Shown here piece after piece: positions 40,601-52,569 of a stretch of DNA of 64,000 nt (position 1 is its first letter; each line of letters starts with the position of its first letter). This DNA comes from Tubulanus polymorphus (lineage: Eukaryota; Nemertea; Palaeonemertea; Tubulaniformes; Tubulanidae): the NCBI RefSeq assembly GCF_964204645.1, contig NC_134026.1, forward strand, positions 4,092,001 to 4,156,000, in the 5' to 3' direction. Below the pieces are notes generated by a model. That model was not told the origin of the DNA. It saw only the letters and a list, made by a program, of their open reading frames with translations, and ran no database searches. Both the position numbers and the translations under genes were made by a program.

Positions 40601-43600
40601 ATCTTTCAACTGTCTGTAAATTGGACAGCTCATCATTTTCTTAATATACCAGAGGTCGGACTACATATGCGGCCTGATGGATGCAATCCTCCAAATCTTC
40701 ACCGGAACACGAAAGGTTTCTCTTGATAACATAAACTTGAGCATTTCCACGGGCACCTTTTACCATGGACGTAGAAACTGGAGTTTGATATGATCTAGGC
40801 CGAAGGGGTATAATATGAGGCTCTCTGTAATATTCGCATTGCTCGTCGAGGTTTGTTGCCCCTAAATCCTCGAATTTAGACTTCGCTTAAGTCTAGCTTC
40901 CGTAAAATTGGGGATTCGTGTGACTGGCCACAGACTGTACAGAGCAATGAAAATGTACAAAAATATACACAGAATATAATCAAAGAATTGATAAGTTTTT
41001 GTTTGCCGTCGGAAAATAAGACCGTTTATAAGTTACGTCCAGAACTGAACGTAACCACTAAACTCGTAGTTTAGACATCCTGAAAAAGTTTCCTTGTTTT
41101 TCCTCATAATTTTTGAAATGATAACTTTCATTTGCTTTATACTATCGAGTAGAGATTTTCTACGGAATTCCCATTTTAATTGAAATAACAGTAGCTTGTT
41201 TCTTCTCGACTACGAAACATATTCGACCATTCCGACGATACCCTTGAAAATTAACAGAGAGCCATTTGCCTGTTGATCTATTATGTTACGTAAGTAACAA
41301 GTTATTGATATGTATTCACAACGTAAATGCAAGGAATGTGTACTTGATGTATTGAAAATAAACTCGGGTGCAATAATTTTTCTACACGCGCATTGGATGC
41401 TCATCAAATCTGCGGAATATCTATATTCACTACTGTCAGTCAATGAATAAAATTAGTGACCAGAAGTCATCATGTCACAGCGCAAGAATGCATAGTTAGT
41501 TCATCACCAATAGAACTGTCGTGTCGAATGTTTATCGATCAGATGCACATGGACGGGAGTTGTTTTTCATACGAAATTTTTACAGAATTGATGCATCAAA
41601 ATTAAACGAAGGACTGATTTTAAGCAACAGTAACTTATCCACGAAAGCAGGCCATAGAAAAGAGTTGTTGTGCCCATGGATAGCATTACGAAAGACGCTG
41701 AGAAAACCCTCGAAATTCTAGATGGATTTGGAGTCCAGGGGTCCATTTCATGTCAATAACTTAAACTAAAACCTATAACAACTGAAAGTTCCATTAGTTA
41801 TAACGCAATACTAATGAAGCTTGGATGACCAAGCCATAAATATCCAGACGTCCGCCAGACATTCTGAACGAAATCATGCAATCAATATCATAGTCATTTT
41901 TCGAAAGTTTGTTTCCGTGATGCACTATGTACGAACAGTGCTGATATAAACAAAAAATCAAATGAAGAATAGCATTTTCTCCCATAATATTTCTTTGATG
42001 CCTGGATCCGATATCACGAAACAGAATTTTCAGATTAAAAAACTGCCACCAAAACATTCTAGCATCGAGTTTTTAACAGAACCGTTTAAAAATGTGTCAA
42101 GCCCCGCCCGCGATGTTCTCACGTTTGTGGGTCAACTGGTCGCACTCGAGACGAGTAGCTATTGAACCAGATACCAAAATAGAAATTCGATTTAAAGATA
42201 GCTTGATGTAGAAATTTTTAAGTCAATCAAACACCGCCACAATGTTCAATACAAAGCCAGGTCGCATTTGCATAAGTACATAAACACACCAAGAACTCAC
42301 AGAAACCGCTATTGTTATTGCGGTTCTTTTTGAAAAATTTCATATCTTCACGTTTCAAAAGTTGACCCTAAAACTCGGCCACCCCCGCTTTTATATCCGA
42401 TAAAAGGTAACCGGGTTTGACTGATTCGTTCAAACCTGCGGTTTCAGGTGAACTGTCGTTCAATGTTCGACGTTAAGTACAATAGATACATTCAGTATCT
42501 TAACAATTTCTGCATCGACATTGAGTGATTTTACATAAAAGTCTCTAAGAACGAAATTTATAGAATTTGATTTTCAAAATATTTTTGAAAAGTGCTTTTA
42601 GATAATTCAAGCCTTATTCATGTTTTTATTTTGCCTGGTTCTTAATTTACATTCTATATACTGATAGATAATTTTTCTATCCATATTGACAACGATAATC
42701 TTATTTTTCGTCAGCTTATATACTTTTTGTAGGTTTTTAGCGGGATATTCTTTTTGACGTATCTGTATTTTGTATCTGTATCCACTGATAGCGTAATGGA
42801 CTGAAAATCACAAAAATTCACATAAGGGGCTTTTGCCTATAGGATGTTATATGGTTTATCTTCACATTTCAAATCGATTAAATATAGTTTAGGTTTATGA
42901 GATGCGTTATGTGTTAGTAAGGTTCTCAACGGCGCAAATTTGTAAACACAACAACGTCATCACGCGAAAAAGCAAAACGTAAACAGTACTCATAAACATA
43001 CACCGCACCTCGACGGTATTGCGTCAGAAATCTCCAAACTTCATCGAATTTTATATAAACACACTTTCTTTGAAATTCGCGTACAATGCGCCCTTACAGT
43101 CTGGGTCTAGAGCGCCCGTTAACCTTTCCCGTTTGGCCCCGGTCCAAATACGGCAGAGAACGTCACGGGATGTTTAGTTTGTGTATTTGAATTGCGGGTG
43201 TGTTCGTCACAATGCCATCCCATTGGTTCTCGTGTGACCCTGTGACATCAGTGTATTTCATTTCCAAACATTGAGAGAGAATGTCAACAACGCCTAATTC
43301 ACAGCAATCGAAAACGACTCACGTGGTGTTTTACAATTTGCGATAAAAAGGCTACGAACAAAAGAAGCAGGAACAACATATCATATCTGGAAAGATGCCA
43401 TGTTATTGAATGATTTGAAATATCAGATTAACGCGCAGACACGAACTGGCTAATATCTTGGCGCGATGCCAATCGCCATCAATCAGATTCTCCATTACGT
43501 CGACTTATCCCACATTTTGAAAAGATGGTGTGCCCGCCAGAGAACCGACACTAAAAAACCCGCCGACAGCGATCCATTCATTTTTAATTTCCCGCTAAAA

Positions 43601-43850
43601 GTAACTTATTTCATGACGTGAATGGGGAACCTTACTGTTGTTCAGGCGTTGAATAATCAATACAATGATATATTATTCTTTTTAATCGTCTAGGCGCGTA
43701 TATTCATATAATTGATTGATATTTCTCCGTATCGTTTTTTACGAAAAGAACCCTTTGACATTTTGTAAACGTTTTTATTTTGGTGTATTCAATGAGTTAC
43801 TACGTTGTTGACATTCGCACGCCCAATTACTATCAGCCAATAGGTGATCC
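37700..43850. other. Gene-poor region
   Basis: About 6 kb without a recognised gene, RNA or transposon. Open frames of 60-100 codons are scattered on both strands but show no domain or convincing splice context. Confidence 0.4.
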
Positions 43851-43864
43851 GCGCGTAAACCCCA

Positions 43865-43902
43865 TATAAAGGCAATCGGCAGCTCGCTTGTCTAATCACA
43901 GT
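43865..43902 (+). promoter_or_regulatory. TATA box and initiator-like site of the pacifastin-like gene
   Basis: CATATAAAGG puts TATAAA at 43865-43870. An initiator-like TCACAGT follows at 43896-43902, the expected 25-35 bp downstream. The start codon is about 185 bp further on, with no intervening intron required. Confidence 0.65.
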
Positions 43903-44084
43903 TCAAGACACGTTCATTCAGAGAAGACATAAACGCTGATAGAAACGAAGATTGTTAAACGCTTATATACTACTACAACGGGAAAAGAGATCGAAACTCG
44001 AGAAAAACAGTTCAAACGTTTCATCGCAGAAGATCGTAAACGATTTCGACTCATCAACTCGAGACGGAGAAGTGAAAATCAAAG

Positions 44085-45263
44085 ATGCAGCTGATGATTG
44101 GAGCCATCGTGTTTGTCGGGGCAATTTTCGCTGCTAACGGGGCAGCAGTCGGCAGCGATATCGTCAAAAGTCGCCAGAAACGATCGCATATGAAGTACAA
44201 CACCAATCTACCGCCAGTCGACCAAGCCCAGAACATGATACCGTGCGCCGAACACATGACCGAAGAAATCTGGTACGAGGGATGTCAGACGTGCGGATGC
44301 ACGACCGAAAAGCTGATGGTTTGTACGCTGAGAGACTGCATACCGATGCAAAAGCGACGCCGAAGAAACGTCATGATGGACAGCGTTCGTTCGCTGCGAC
44401 CACGCAATAACGAAGACACAGCCGGCGTGAGAATTCGCGTCCCGTACTCGCACTGTCACGGACACCTGCAAGAAGAAGTGTACCATATAGGATGCAACAT
44501 CTGCAAATGCGACGTCGGAGGCATCGAATATTGCCAGATGAAGAAATGCCCGAGATTTCACCGCGGTATGAACGAAGTGTACGACGAAAACTACGCGAGG
44601 GTTAGCGAAAGTGCCTGCGATGAAGTTTCGCTCGGTAAGTTCTCTATACGTTTGAATGTAAAATATGAATGCACAAACATGTAAAATTATCGTCAGATAA
44701 CCTTAAGAGCTTGAAGATATTTTGAAAACTTGGTATTATTAGCATTTACATGTAAATACCGAATAACTATCGATCAGGTCATTATCTAGTTTGGATAGAA
44801 TGTTCATATCGTTTTATTGGCCTTAACGTGTAGTTGATAAATTTTTACTTAGTATCCCGCCGTTCATTTCTACCTCAAATTCATACAAGCTTTCATCACC
44901 GTAAATATTGCCTTAAATGGCATGCTAATAGTATATCTCTTTGAAAACGATGTTTCCGGTTTTTACAATAAGATGTTGCACGAATGAAAAGAATGACCAA
45001 TGTACCTTAAGGTTATTATTGCCACGAATGATAATATCATTGATCATTTGTGTAATAAAATCAAGTCTTCTTTTGCCGATAGAAATAAACGGCATTTTCT
45101 ATTATTCAAAGTGCAGCTATTCGAGCGCTCATGGAAATTGCCTTTTTAATATTTTCCAGGTAAACACATCTCGGATGGCTGCCATCTATGTAAATGCACC
45201 AGTTACGGGCTGGTATGCACTCGCAACTGGTGTCCAACTATTGAGATCGACTACAAAAGATAG
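44085..45263 (+). CDS. Secreted precursor with three pacifastin-like cysteine domains
   Basis: Two exons: 44085-44634 and 45160-45263, joined in phase 1 across a 525-bp GT-AG intron (donor CTCG/GTAAGT, acceptor TTTTCCAG), giving 217 residues. A signal peptide (about 1-20) is followed by three six-cysteine modules with pacifastin light-chain spacing. Module 1: C-x12-C-Q-x-C-x-C-x7-C-T-x3-C. Module 2: C-x12-C-N-x-C-x-C-x7-C-x4-C. Module 3: C-x12-C-H-x-C-x-C-x6-C-T-x3-C, split by the intron. Basic sites RQKR (before module 1) and KRRRR (between modules 1 and 2) could allow furin-type release of separate peptides. Pacifastin-domain peptides are known mainly as arthropod serine-protease inhibitors; inhibition here is inference. 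A VWC-like Cys-rich fold is the alternative. The ATG has A at -3. The tail after the last Cys is short (PTIEIDYKR). Confidence 0.82.
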
Positions 45264-45269
45264 ACTATT

Positions 45270-47180
45270 CGTTCGGACAGCGCTTGGATCAATCTACATG
45301 CTGCCAAACGCCACTTACCTGCCTAGTCTGAACGTGATGCACGACCAATGCAAAAAAAACTATGAATATAGATTAGTAGAGACGCTTGCGGTCAAATCGC
45401 TCCGATATTAAAACTATCCGCATTTACTTAGGCAACCGCGTATCGGTCTCAATTCGATGAAAACATTTTGGCGCATTCTCGCAATAATATCGCCGAGGTA
45501 TTTTCGTGATTCGTTGAAATGTTCTTGTTCAGTAGACGAGTGGTAAAAATATTTTTATTATTATATAGTTTATCAAAATAACATATATATGTCAGATATA
45601 TGTCTATTCGTGATCCAGTAATATCGTGGATATTTACATTACGATACTTCAGGCCAATACCGCCAATAGTTTCCTAATGTAAATTGAAAGAAAAATCAAT
45701 GCAAATCATTTTCTTCCATTTTGTACAAATTTCCATTCTCTTCATCTCTCTTTCTTCGTTTTATTCTGTAAAAAGGTGTATATACTATTTACAACTACAT
45801 GTAGTATTTTCGAGTTCTACATGATTATGTACAGCATAGTTTAGGTTTACGGAACCGCTGCAATACGTAGTTCGCGACATTCATCGCCGAGTTGTATCGG
45901 CTTCTTGCTTTACAAGCTTTAGCTAACAAACTCTACCAGCAGACGAACGAAAGTTCATGTAATCATGTTTAAAAAACGAAATCATGACCAACAAAAATTA
46001 TTTCTTCGGACATTCTAAAACGGTTCTATTTATGGCCACACATTCCAAGTCTGGCATATCAATACGAATATGATAACCGACCGAGTTGATAGATAAATTA
46101 CATCAGGTGACTTCGTGGCTTGATTTTGACTTCGGGTCGACGTCGACCTAATCAGAGAAAATGTGGATCATTCGCAGAATGTCCGAAGATGAGGTCGAAA
46201 TCTAACTCGAAACTTTCCAATTCATCGACGATCTAATAACGATAGTGAATTAAATTATTCCGATGCAGGTCTCATGTTATTTATTTTTGTACGGTCAAAG
46301 AAAGCTTGATTATTTGTTTAACATTATTTGTTAACTAAAAGTCGATGCTGTAAGATTTAACTTTTTTGTATCCAGTAAACTTATAAGTGAATAAAACATT
46401 AAATGTTTTACATTCCTGTTCGGCGTCTTTTTATTTCATTCAGGCGCAACTAGACAACGACACGAGCGAGGAAGTTGTTTTAGAGCGAGGAAATGGTTGT
46501 AGGCTACAAGAAAAATGGAACGATTCACGCAGTTTCGAAGGAAAACATCAAGCTCCAGCGAATGTATCGTCCTTATTTAATGATTTCACACTTCGGAGAT
46601 GGAAAATTGTCTTTTCTTCAAAATCAATTTCATGCCTTCTATAAAATCTTTGGTGAACTGGTAATACGTCCGCTCAGAGATATTGTCAGATATATAACGA
46701 ACAATCCCTGCATTGCCAGAGCGCATAAGTGAAAACCGTGACGTGAATATTATCATTTTGTTTTTCTAAATTCAAATTATCACCGTCAGTGTCAGCCGAG
46801 TGTGAATATTCTAAAGTCAGTGTAAAGAATCTCCGGAAAGAAGCGTCTGATATGAGTGAGTGTGTGTGACGTGACAATGACTTCGGTCATCAGTGACAAG
46901 TAAACTGCTGATAACCGACGTGTGTCCTCATATCAATTACGAACGTCCTACATAGTTCTAAGTGCTTTTTGCTAAAACCAGTACTTCGAGACCTCTCATA
47001 TATAACACTCAAAGAATACATCGACCTCTGAGTGGGTGACATTCTCCCAAGATCAAAATGATTCTTACGAAAAAATGCATCAATTACATTTGTCCATTCG
47101 TTGTCCGCTGAATTAATTTCCTTCAAATGTGACTGTTTAAGGCGGCATAGGATTGCGATATTCTAAATGACCAAAATAAT
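45270..47180. other. Downstream flank of the pacifastin-like gene
   Basis: No clear gene. A possible AATAAA lies at 46389. A sequence with an acceptor-like TTTATTTCATTCAG at about 46442 followed by an open frame was considered as an alternative 3' exon, but it adds no matching cysteines. A CCGAAGATGA...CTCGAAAC motif lies at 46183-46216. Confidence 0.35.
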
Positions 47181-47187
47181 CTTATAC

Positions 47188-47312
<125 letters not shown>

Positions 47313-48457
47313 TGTAGTTATGATTTAACAGGACATCCTGGTGCACTTGAAAATCCTTAAAATAATAACCCGACTTATTATGGACAATTTCCATAGGTAA
47401 TTTTATCTAATGATCAAAAGAATTTTTCATTTTTCATACATGGATCTCTAGTTCACACCGATATGATGAAAGCCACATCAATAGAAAAAACCAGGTTATT
47501 CGCGTGTAAAAATATCGCGCCTAATTATTATACGAATGTCAATTTGACAGTATACTCGAGAATCGATATTGTTCTGCCATATACGTATATACAACATGTA
47601 CATATATAGAATCAAATCTGAACATGATCAACAACGATAAGATAACCCATAAACTTATGTAAACCCACTTCGCAGAAAATCTGCTTATAATTCCAGCCGC
47701 GAGTCTATAAAAAGAATTATTTTTTCGATATCTCAATCTAAACAACCGGTCATTTCAATACTGCTGTTAACCCTCAGTATTCGATTGAGACTTTTACATG
47801 AACTACAAGCACCACTAAACTTTAAGTGGGAATTTGAGATGGCATAGCATTTTTGCCTTTGGCTTTATACACGTACATGCATACAATGTATGCAGAAAAT
47901 GTGCTCAGTACATGTAGATTTAATTCCTTTATCCAGTGACTTCCAGTGCAACCGTACAACAAAAGAATTATAAGACTCCAAATTTGAAAAAAAAAACCCG
48001 AGCTGTTCATGAGCCAACGGAAATCAGTGGAAATTTGACATTATGGTATTGCACTATCGAGCTAGTTAAACTTAATCGAGAATTGCGGAACCGGTTCCTA
48101 ATCATCAAGTTCCTCAAAAATACTAGGAACACAGGTCAGTAGCGAAAGGAATATGCTGGTGGATTCGTCTTCGGGAACTGATCCGGGAACCCTACTCAGA
48201 AAAATTTGGAAAGTTTGATGCTAAGATATGGTGTCCAAGCGATTCAAATCAATATACAAAATCTATAAAGAAATCAAATATACTGGTACATGTAAGCGAT
48301 TGTGAGTGTCATCAATTTCAGCTCGATATTTTTTTCAAATCAAAAACAAGCGGACAAAATCATTTTGTGGGGGGTTTATTCAAACTTCTCAACCCCCCAC
48401 ACTACGGGCCTGGAATAAGATAAAATTAATTCTACTTTTTTTCAATTCGACTTTACA

Positions 48458-48463
48458 TTTATT
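48458..48463 (-). terminator. Polyadenylation signal of TIMM22
   Basis: TTTATT on the plus strand is AATAAA on the minus strand. It lies about 98 bp past the TIMM22 stop codon. Confidence 0.55.
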
Positions 48464-48560
48464 ATACATTGTAGAGTATTTACAAACCTCTTTATATTCA
48501 TATTATATACAAAACATTTTCTACAAAATCTAAGATCATATTCTAGAAACGAATCCAGTG

Positions 48561-50776
48561 TCAGTGTCTCATATAGTAGTCGATTGCTGTTGAAAAGATC
48601 GCAAAACCAGCAGCTCCAAGTGCAGCGGCCTTAACTCCGGCTACAAAACAAATAAATAATACATGTACAATATATACCGGTAGCGATGTCATAATAAGAT
48701 ATCTGTGACAGGATATGTATCACATTTTTGCGATAAACAATATCGATATGTCGGTGGATATTTTACATCACAAAGATCTAGATTCCTTTCGAACTAGGCC
48801 GCAGATGCGGATATTTGTGAAATACAGAACAAAATACGTAATTCGAATTCGTAATACCAACACTTATATGGGAAATTGGCACAAAAATTTACGCTTAGGC
48901 TAAACAAAAATGATACCTTGTTTCTCCGCAGCGGCCGGGTCATTTTTGTAAAATATGATAAATTTATAAACAGTTCATTTCTATAGCGGCCGGGTCTGTT
49001 ATGGTGAAATTGATCACGATTTAAAAAAAAGTAATGTATAGGGTAGATAGGCGGCCGGCCGGGTCAACATTTAAGCTCAGCAGAGCGGAGAAACAAGGTA
49101 TCAATTTTTTTTGGCCTTAACATCTCCAAAATTCATAAAGTATAAAAGAGTGGATAATTCCAGTGAAATATATTTTGCATATGTACCTATTTTATAGAAA
49201 GGGTCCTATATGCTATGGGTGGATATACAGTGGACTCCTCCCACCTAACTTGAGATTTATGTTCGAGTTATTCTACTCCATAAACTAGATGTTATACGGT
49301 AGACTTCCCTCAAGTCAGATTTTTTGTGACCGTAAAAATGTGTCCGAGTGATATCTGAGTTCGATGTTATGTGTATCATTTAATGTGTCGCAAAAAATAT
49401 CGCAAAAAAATATTGAACGGTATTCGAGTTGGACGGAATCCGAGTTTATCGGATCCGACTCGGGCGGAGTCTACTTTCTATGCATAATGATTCAAGTATA
49501 GAGACCTCAATTGGTGCGACGAGTACAATCAAATCATACTGTACTAACCTCTTAAGCCGATTACTCCTCCGACAATTGCACCAGACATCGTGCCATTAAT
49601 GAGTTCAGATTTACCGCGGTACTAAAAGTAACAAACACAAACACAATCAGGAAATGAAGTAGTTATGAAAATAACACAGATGACACAGTCAAAATGATCA
49701 TAAATTATCCAGATATTCATGAAATCACAGAAAACAACCGAATGACTGTAAATTGTCTGCATATCAACATACCGATTCAACCACGCATTCTGTCCCGGCA
49801 AACATAGCACCGACAATAGCGAAATTCTTGGCATAGGATTTTGACCTTTCGCCCATCTCTTTCAGTACAGCTCGAGCTGTCGGCGTTTTTTCAGTTGTTA
49901 TGTTTGGATCAACTCCAGCAGTGAATAAACCGAAAGCAGCTCCTAGAGCACCGCCTAGATGAAGAGAAAGCGTAGAAAGCTATCAAAGAAAGCTTCCTTA
50001 TTTCTTTTGATTGCAAATTTTCGAATGCGAAGTTATCTGGTTCTAGCTACCGGTACCAATGCAATATCATAGGTGTTCATTTTCAAGTCCTTGTGTAAGC
50101 CATGATTCTTATGAACCCCCTCCCCACACACACACACACACACATACACAAACCGCCCAAGATTTGATTGAGCTTATTAGAACCATAGGCCTAGCTAGTT
50201 AGAGAAGATAAGATTGGCCCCCTGAGCACACACGGGCTCGTCACGATAGCTGGGTCCAAAATGAACGGTTAGTTCCAGCATTCTAGGTACCACCCATAAG
50301 CATTTACCTGGTTCCAACCCATCAGTGTTGGTATAATTTCAATAGGTAGTACCTAGGAATAGGATACTGGGTAAAATCCTTCAATTTGATATAGGACCCC
50401 CAGCTATCGTGCCGAGCCCCTATGCCTGACTGAGACCTTTATGCCATAATGGAAATTAATTAATAATCACGATGAATATGCTTTAACACGTATCATTGTA
50501 AAAATATGAAAAACAGGCATCTCCTTGCTACTATTACCCACCCAAAACACAGCTCATAACTGTTCGAAAAGTACAACTTTCCATTGCTCCAGCGATAATT
50601 AATTCTTCTCTGGATTTAGGCGCTTGCGGGATTCCGATCGACGGCAATAGGACATTATTTTTGCGTCTCCCGTCACCGATCAATCGTCGCATAACTGGGT
50701 AAAAGTCTGCCTCGCTGAGAACAGCTTCATTATTGCGAGTATCTGGGCCATTCCGAACATCTATGGGCAGCGCCAT
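48561..50776 (-). CDS. TIMM22: Mitochondrial import inner membrane translocase subunit Tim22
   Basis: Four exons: 50776-50542, 49954-49773, 49621-49549 and 48640-48561, all with GT-AG junctions and matching phases (1, 0, 1), give 189 residues; the human protein is 194. Tim22 is the channel of the carrier translocase that inserts multispanning carriers into the mitochondrial inner membrane. Diagnostic segments follow the family in order: AMESCTFRTVMSC, then LGGALGAAFGLFTAGVDPN, MGERSKSYAKNFAIVGAMF, a GTECVVESYRGKS segment, a Gly-rich helix (SGAIVGGVIGLRAGVKA) and FSTAIDYYMRH at the end. The conserved Cys in MESC and in SC/GTEC regions are largely kept (AGTEC). The ATG at 50776 sits in CGAACATGG; a frame extension upstream to 50812 begins with GTG and is not a start. 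It is head-to-head with the HMG20-like gene. Intron 3 (49548-48641) holds an inverted-repeat element. Confidence 0.96.
48911..49103. mobile_element. MITE-like element with 19-bp perfect terminal inverted repeats
   Basis: TGATACCTTGTTTCTCCGC (48911-48929) is the exact reverse complement of 49085-49103. Inside are three copies of a GCGGCCGGGTC unit (48930, 48995 and 49051; the last is lengthened). The element is about 193 bp and lies wholly within TIMM22 intron 3. A diverged relative is in an intron of the phosphatase gene at 59201-59360. Confidence 0.75.
50128..50155. repeat. (CA)n microsatellite in TIMM22 intron 1
   Basis: A short CACACA run with one T interruption (ACACATACACA) lies in the first intron, between exon 1 and exon 2. 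Confidence 0.85.
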
Positions 50777-51455
50777 GTTCGTATTTTGCCGACCGAGATG
50801 GCAGCACCACACAACTCACGCTTATAAGTCTTGACTTTTCCGGATTCGAACTCCGGAGAAACCATCTGGAGCCGCAATTCACGCGTGAACTGGGAACCCG
50901 CAAAGATTATTGAACGCTGAGATTCAAATTTAACTTGATTCAAAAACATTCCATTTGCGCCGGAATATAGATTATAAATATGTTAAATTGAATTGAATTG
51001 ATTGGTTCGAGAATGAATGATTTTCCGACGACATGGTACATATTGTTTTACTTCCAAAAATATCAAAAAAATTGCAAAAAATGTTGTTTTAAGTCAGGTT
51101 TCTCTTCATTTCGACGGTTCAAATCAACTTTTCCGGTTAGTCTCGTTTAATTTGATGAACGAAGCATTTCTTAAGAGTTCTACGGCGTCGATAATTTTCC
51201 GAGCTTTGCTTTAGTAGTAAATGTACGAATGTTATCACCGACCAAATTCAATTTTATTGACACTTGATGGATTGTCCTCGGTACCACACCTGTGCCAAGG
51301 ATACCGTATCGAATTTTTTGATTTTGGACCACCAACTATCGTGGTTTGCGATCTCACTCGCTAGCAGAGGAGGCATGGCATCTAGCTTTACATAAAGTCA
51401 AAGACCACGTTATGCAGAGAGTTCTGCCACAATTTTTACAAATAATGTTGCTGTT

Positions 51456-52270
51456 CAGGGGCGGATCCAGGGGGATGGGTAGACAGTATTGGAAGGAAAT
51501 TTAAGGGCACCTTTCTGATCTTAGGGCACACCCAGTATCCAGGTCAATGCGAGCGCCGAAGGCGCGAAGTTCTTAGATGCGGTCTGGGGTACCATTTAAA
51601 GGCTTTTAGAGGGCTTCTAGAGACTAATTCAGAGCAATTCAGAATAAACGAATTCAAGACAAGATTTCAACAGATGCGGATAAAAAATGAAGCTGGCGAA
51701 CCCATGAAAGAATGGTTGTCGCCAACTTCGCCTAGTGCCCCTATAATCTTTAAAAGTGCCCCTTAACAATTATACAGAATACGGCTAAGTGCCCCTTCAT
51801 TGTTAACAATCGGCAAAAAATTGCCTCGTCTTCACATTTATCCTTATGTCGTGTGCCATCTTCCAAACCAAAAGTGCCCCTAAAATTTTAAAAATTAGGC
51901 AAAAAAGTGCCCTTTTCTTCAACATTTTCCGCGTATAGTGCCCTCTTCTAAAGTACGAGTGCCCCTTTAGCCCTCCCTGAAAAGGCAAGGACAAGGTGCC
52001 CTCATCTAAAGTATGAGTGCCCCTTGCAAAAGGAAAGTGCCCTTTTTAATTTATCATGATTAAAGGCTTTACAAATATGATTATCTCTCCTCACTTTCTC
52101 GGCAGCAGTATATACCGATTAATTTTATAATTATGCCTGGATTACGGACACGGAATTAGCGGTTGCTGAAATAATGCCGTCAAAAATATTGCCGGTGAAA
52201 TTTCGAAGGGCACTTAAAAATTCTAGACCGTATTGGGCAATACGGCTAATACGGTCTGGATCCGCCCCTG
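51456..52270. mobile_element. 815-bp non-autonomous DNA transposon, 15-bp TIRs, 5-bp TSD
   Basis: CAGGGGCGGATCCAG at 51456-51470 is exactly mirrored by CTGGATCCGCCCCTG at 52256-52270. CTGTT occurs immediately outside both ends (51451-51455 and 52271-52275), fitting a 5-bp target-site duplication. CAGGGG termini are usual for hAT-type elements, and some hAT groups make 5-bp duplications; assignment to hAT is inference. There is no transposase frame. The centre (about 51725-52045) is a degenerate array of AAGTGCCCCT units. It lies between the start of TIMM22 and the start of the HMG20-like gene. Confidence 0.85.
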
Positions 52271-52322
52271 CTGTTATTCATTATTGTTGTGCAAAATCTT
52301 TATTTGCAGCACAGTTGCTTTT

Positions 52323-52429
52323 CACAATTTGATGGAGAATGGATGATACCAGTATCCCTAAATAAAAAAGAAAGTTTCTTTTTTATATAGGGATACATAC
52401 GGGTATCATCCATTCTCCATCAAATTGTG
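52323..52429. repeat. Long near-perfect palindrome upstream of the HMG20-like gene
   Basis: A 28-bp left arm (52323-52350, starting CACAATTTGATGGAGAATGG) is the exact reverse complement of 52402-52429. Inside it a further run of about 23 bp (TATCCCTA...AAAAAAGAAA) also pairs with few mismatches, leaving almost no loop. As RNA it would form a stem of about 50 bp. It ends about 140 bp before the HMG20-like start codon, in an intron or 5' UTR. Confidence 0.85.
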
Positions 52430-52569
52430 ACAAGCCCATGTGATTTGCAGTACCTTCCCAGTCAAATAGAATTTAAGTTATTCGAAATGTCAATTGTTGC
52501 TACTATTACGATAAAATGTTTATTCTAGACTATTTCTATTATTTCATTTGCATCATCAACTGCAGATCA

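Noticed and set aside
44941-45411. 156-codon plus-strand frame
   Set aside because: It reads the second pacifastin exon in the wrong frame and extends through intron and 3' UTR; the spliced frame restores the cysteine pattern.
46387-46732. Two overlapping frames after an acceptor-like TTTATTTCATTCAG, possible alternative 3' exon of the pacifastin-like gene
   Set aside because: Splicing in the required phase gives a short tail without the expected cysteines and an early stop; the other frames match no family.
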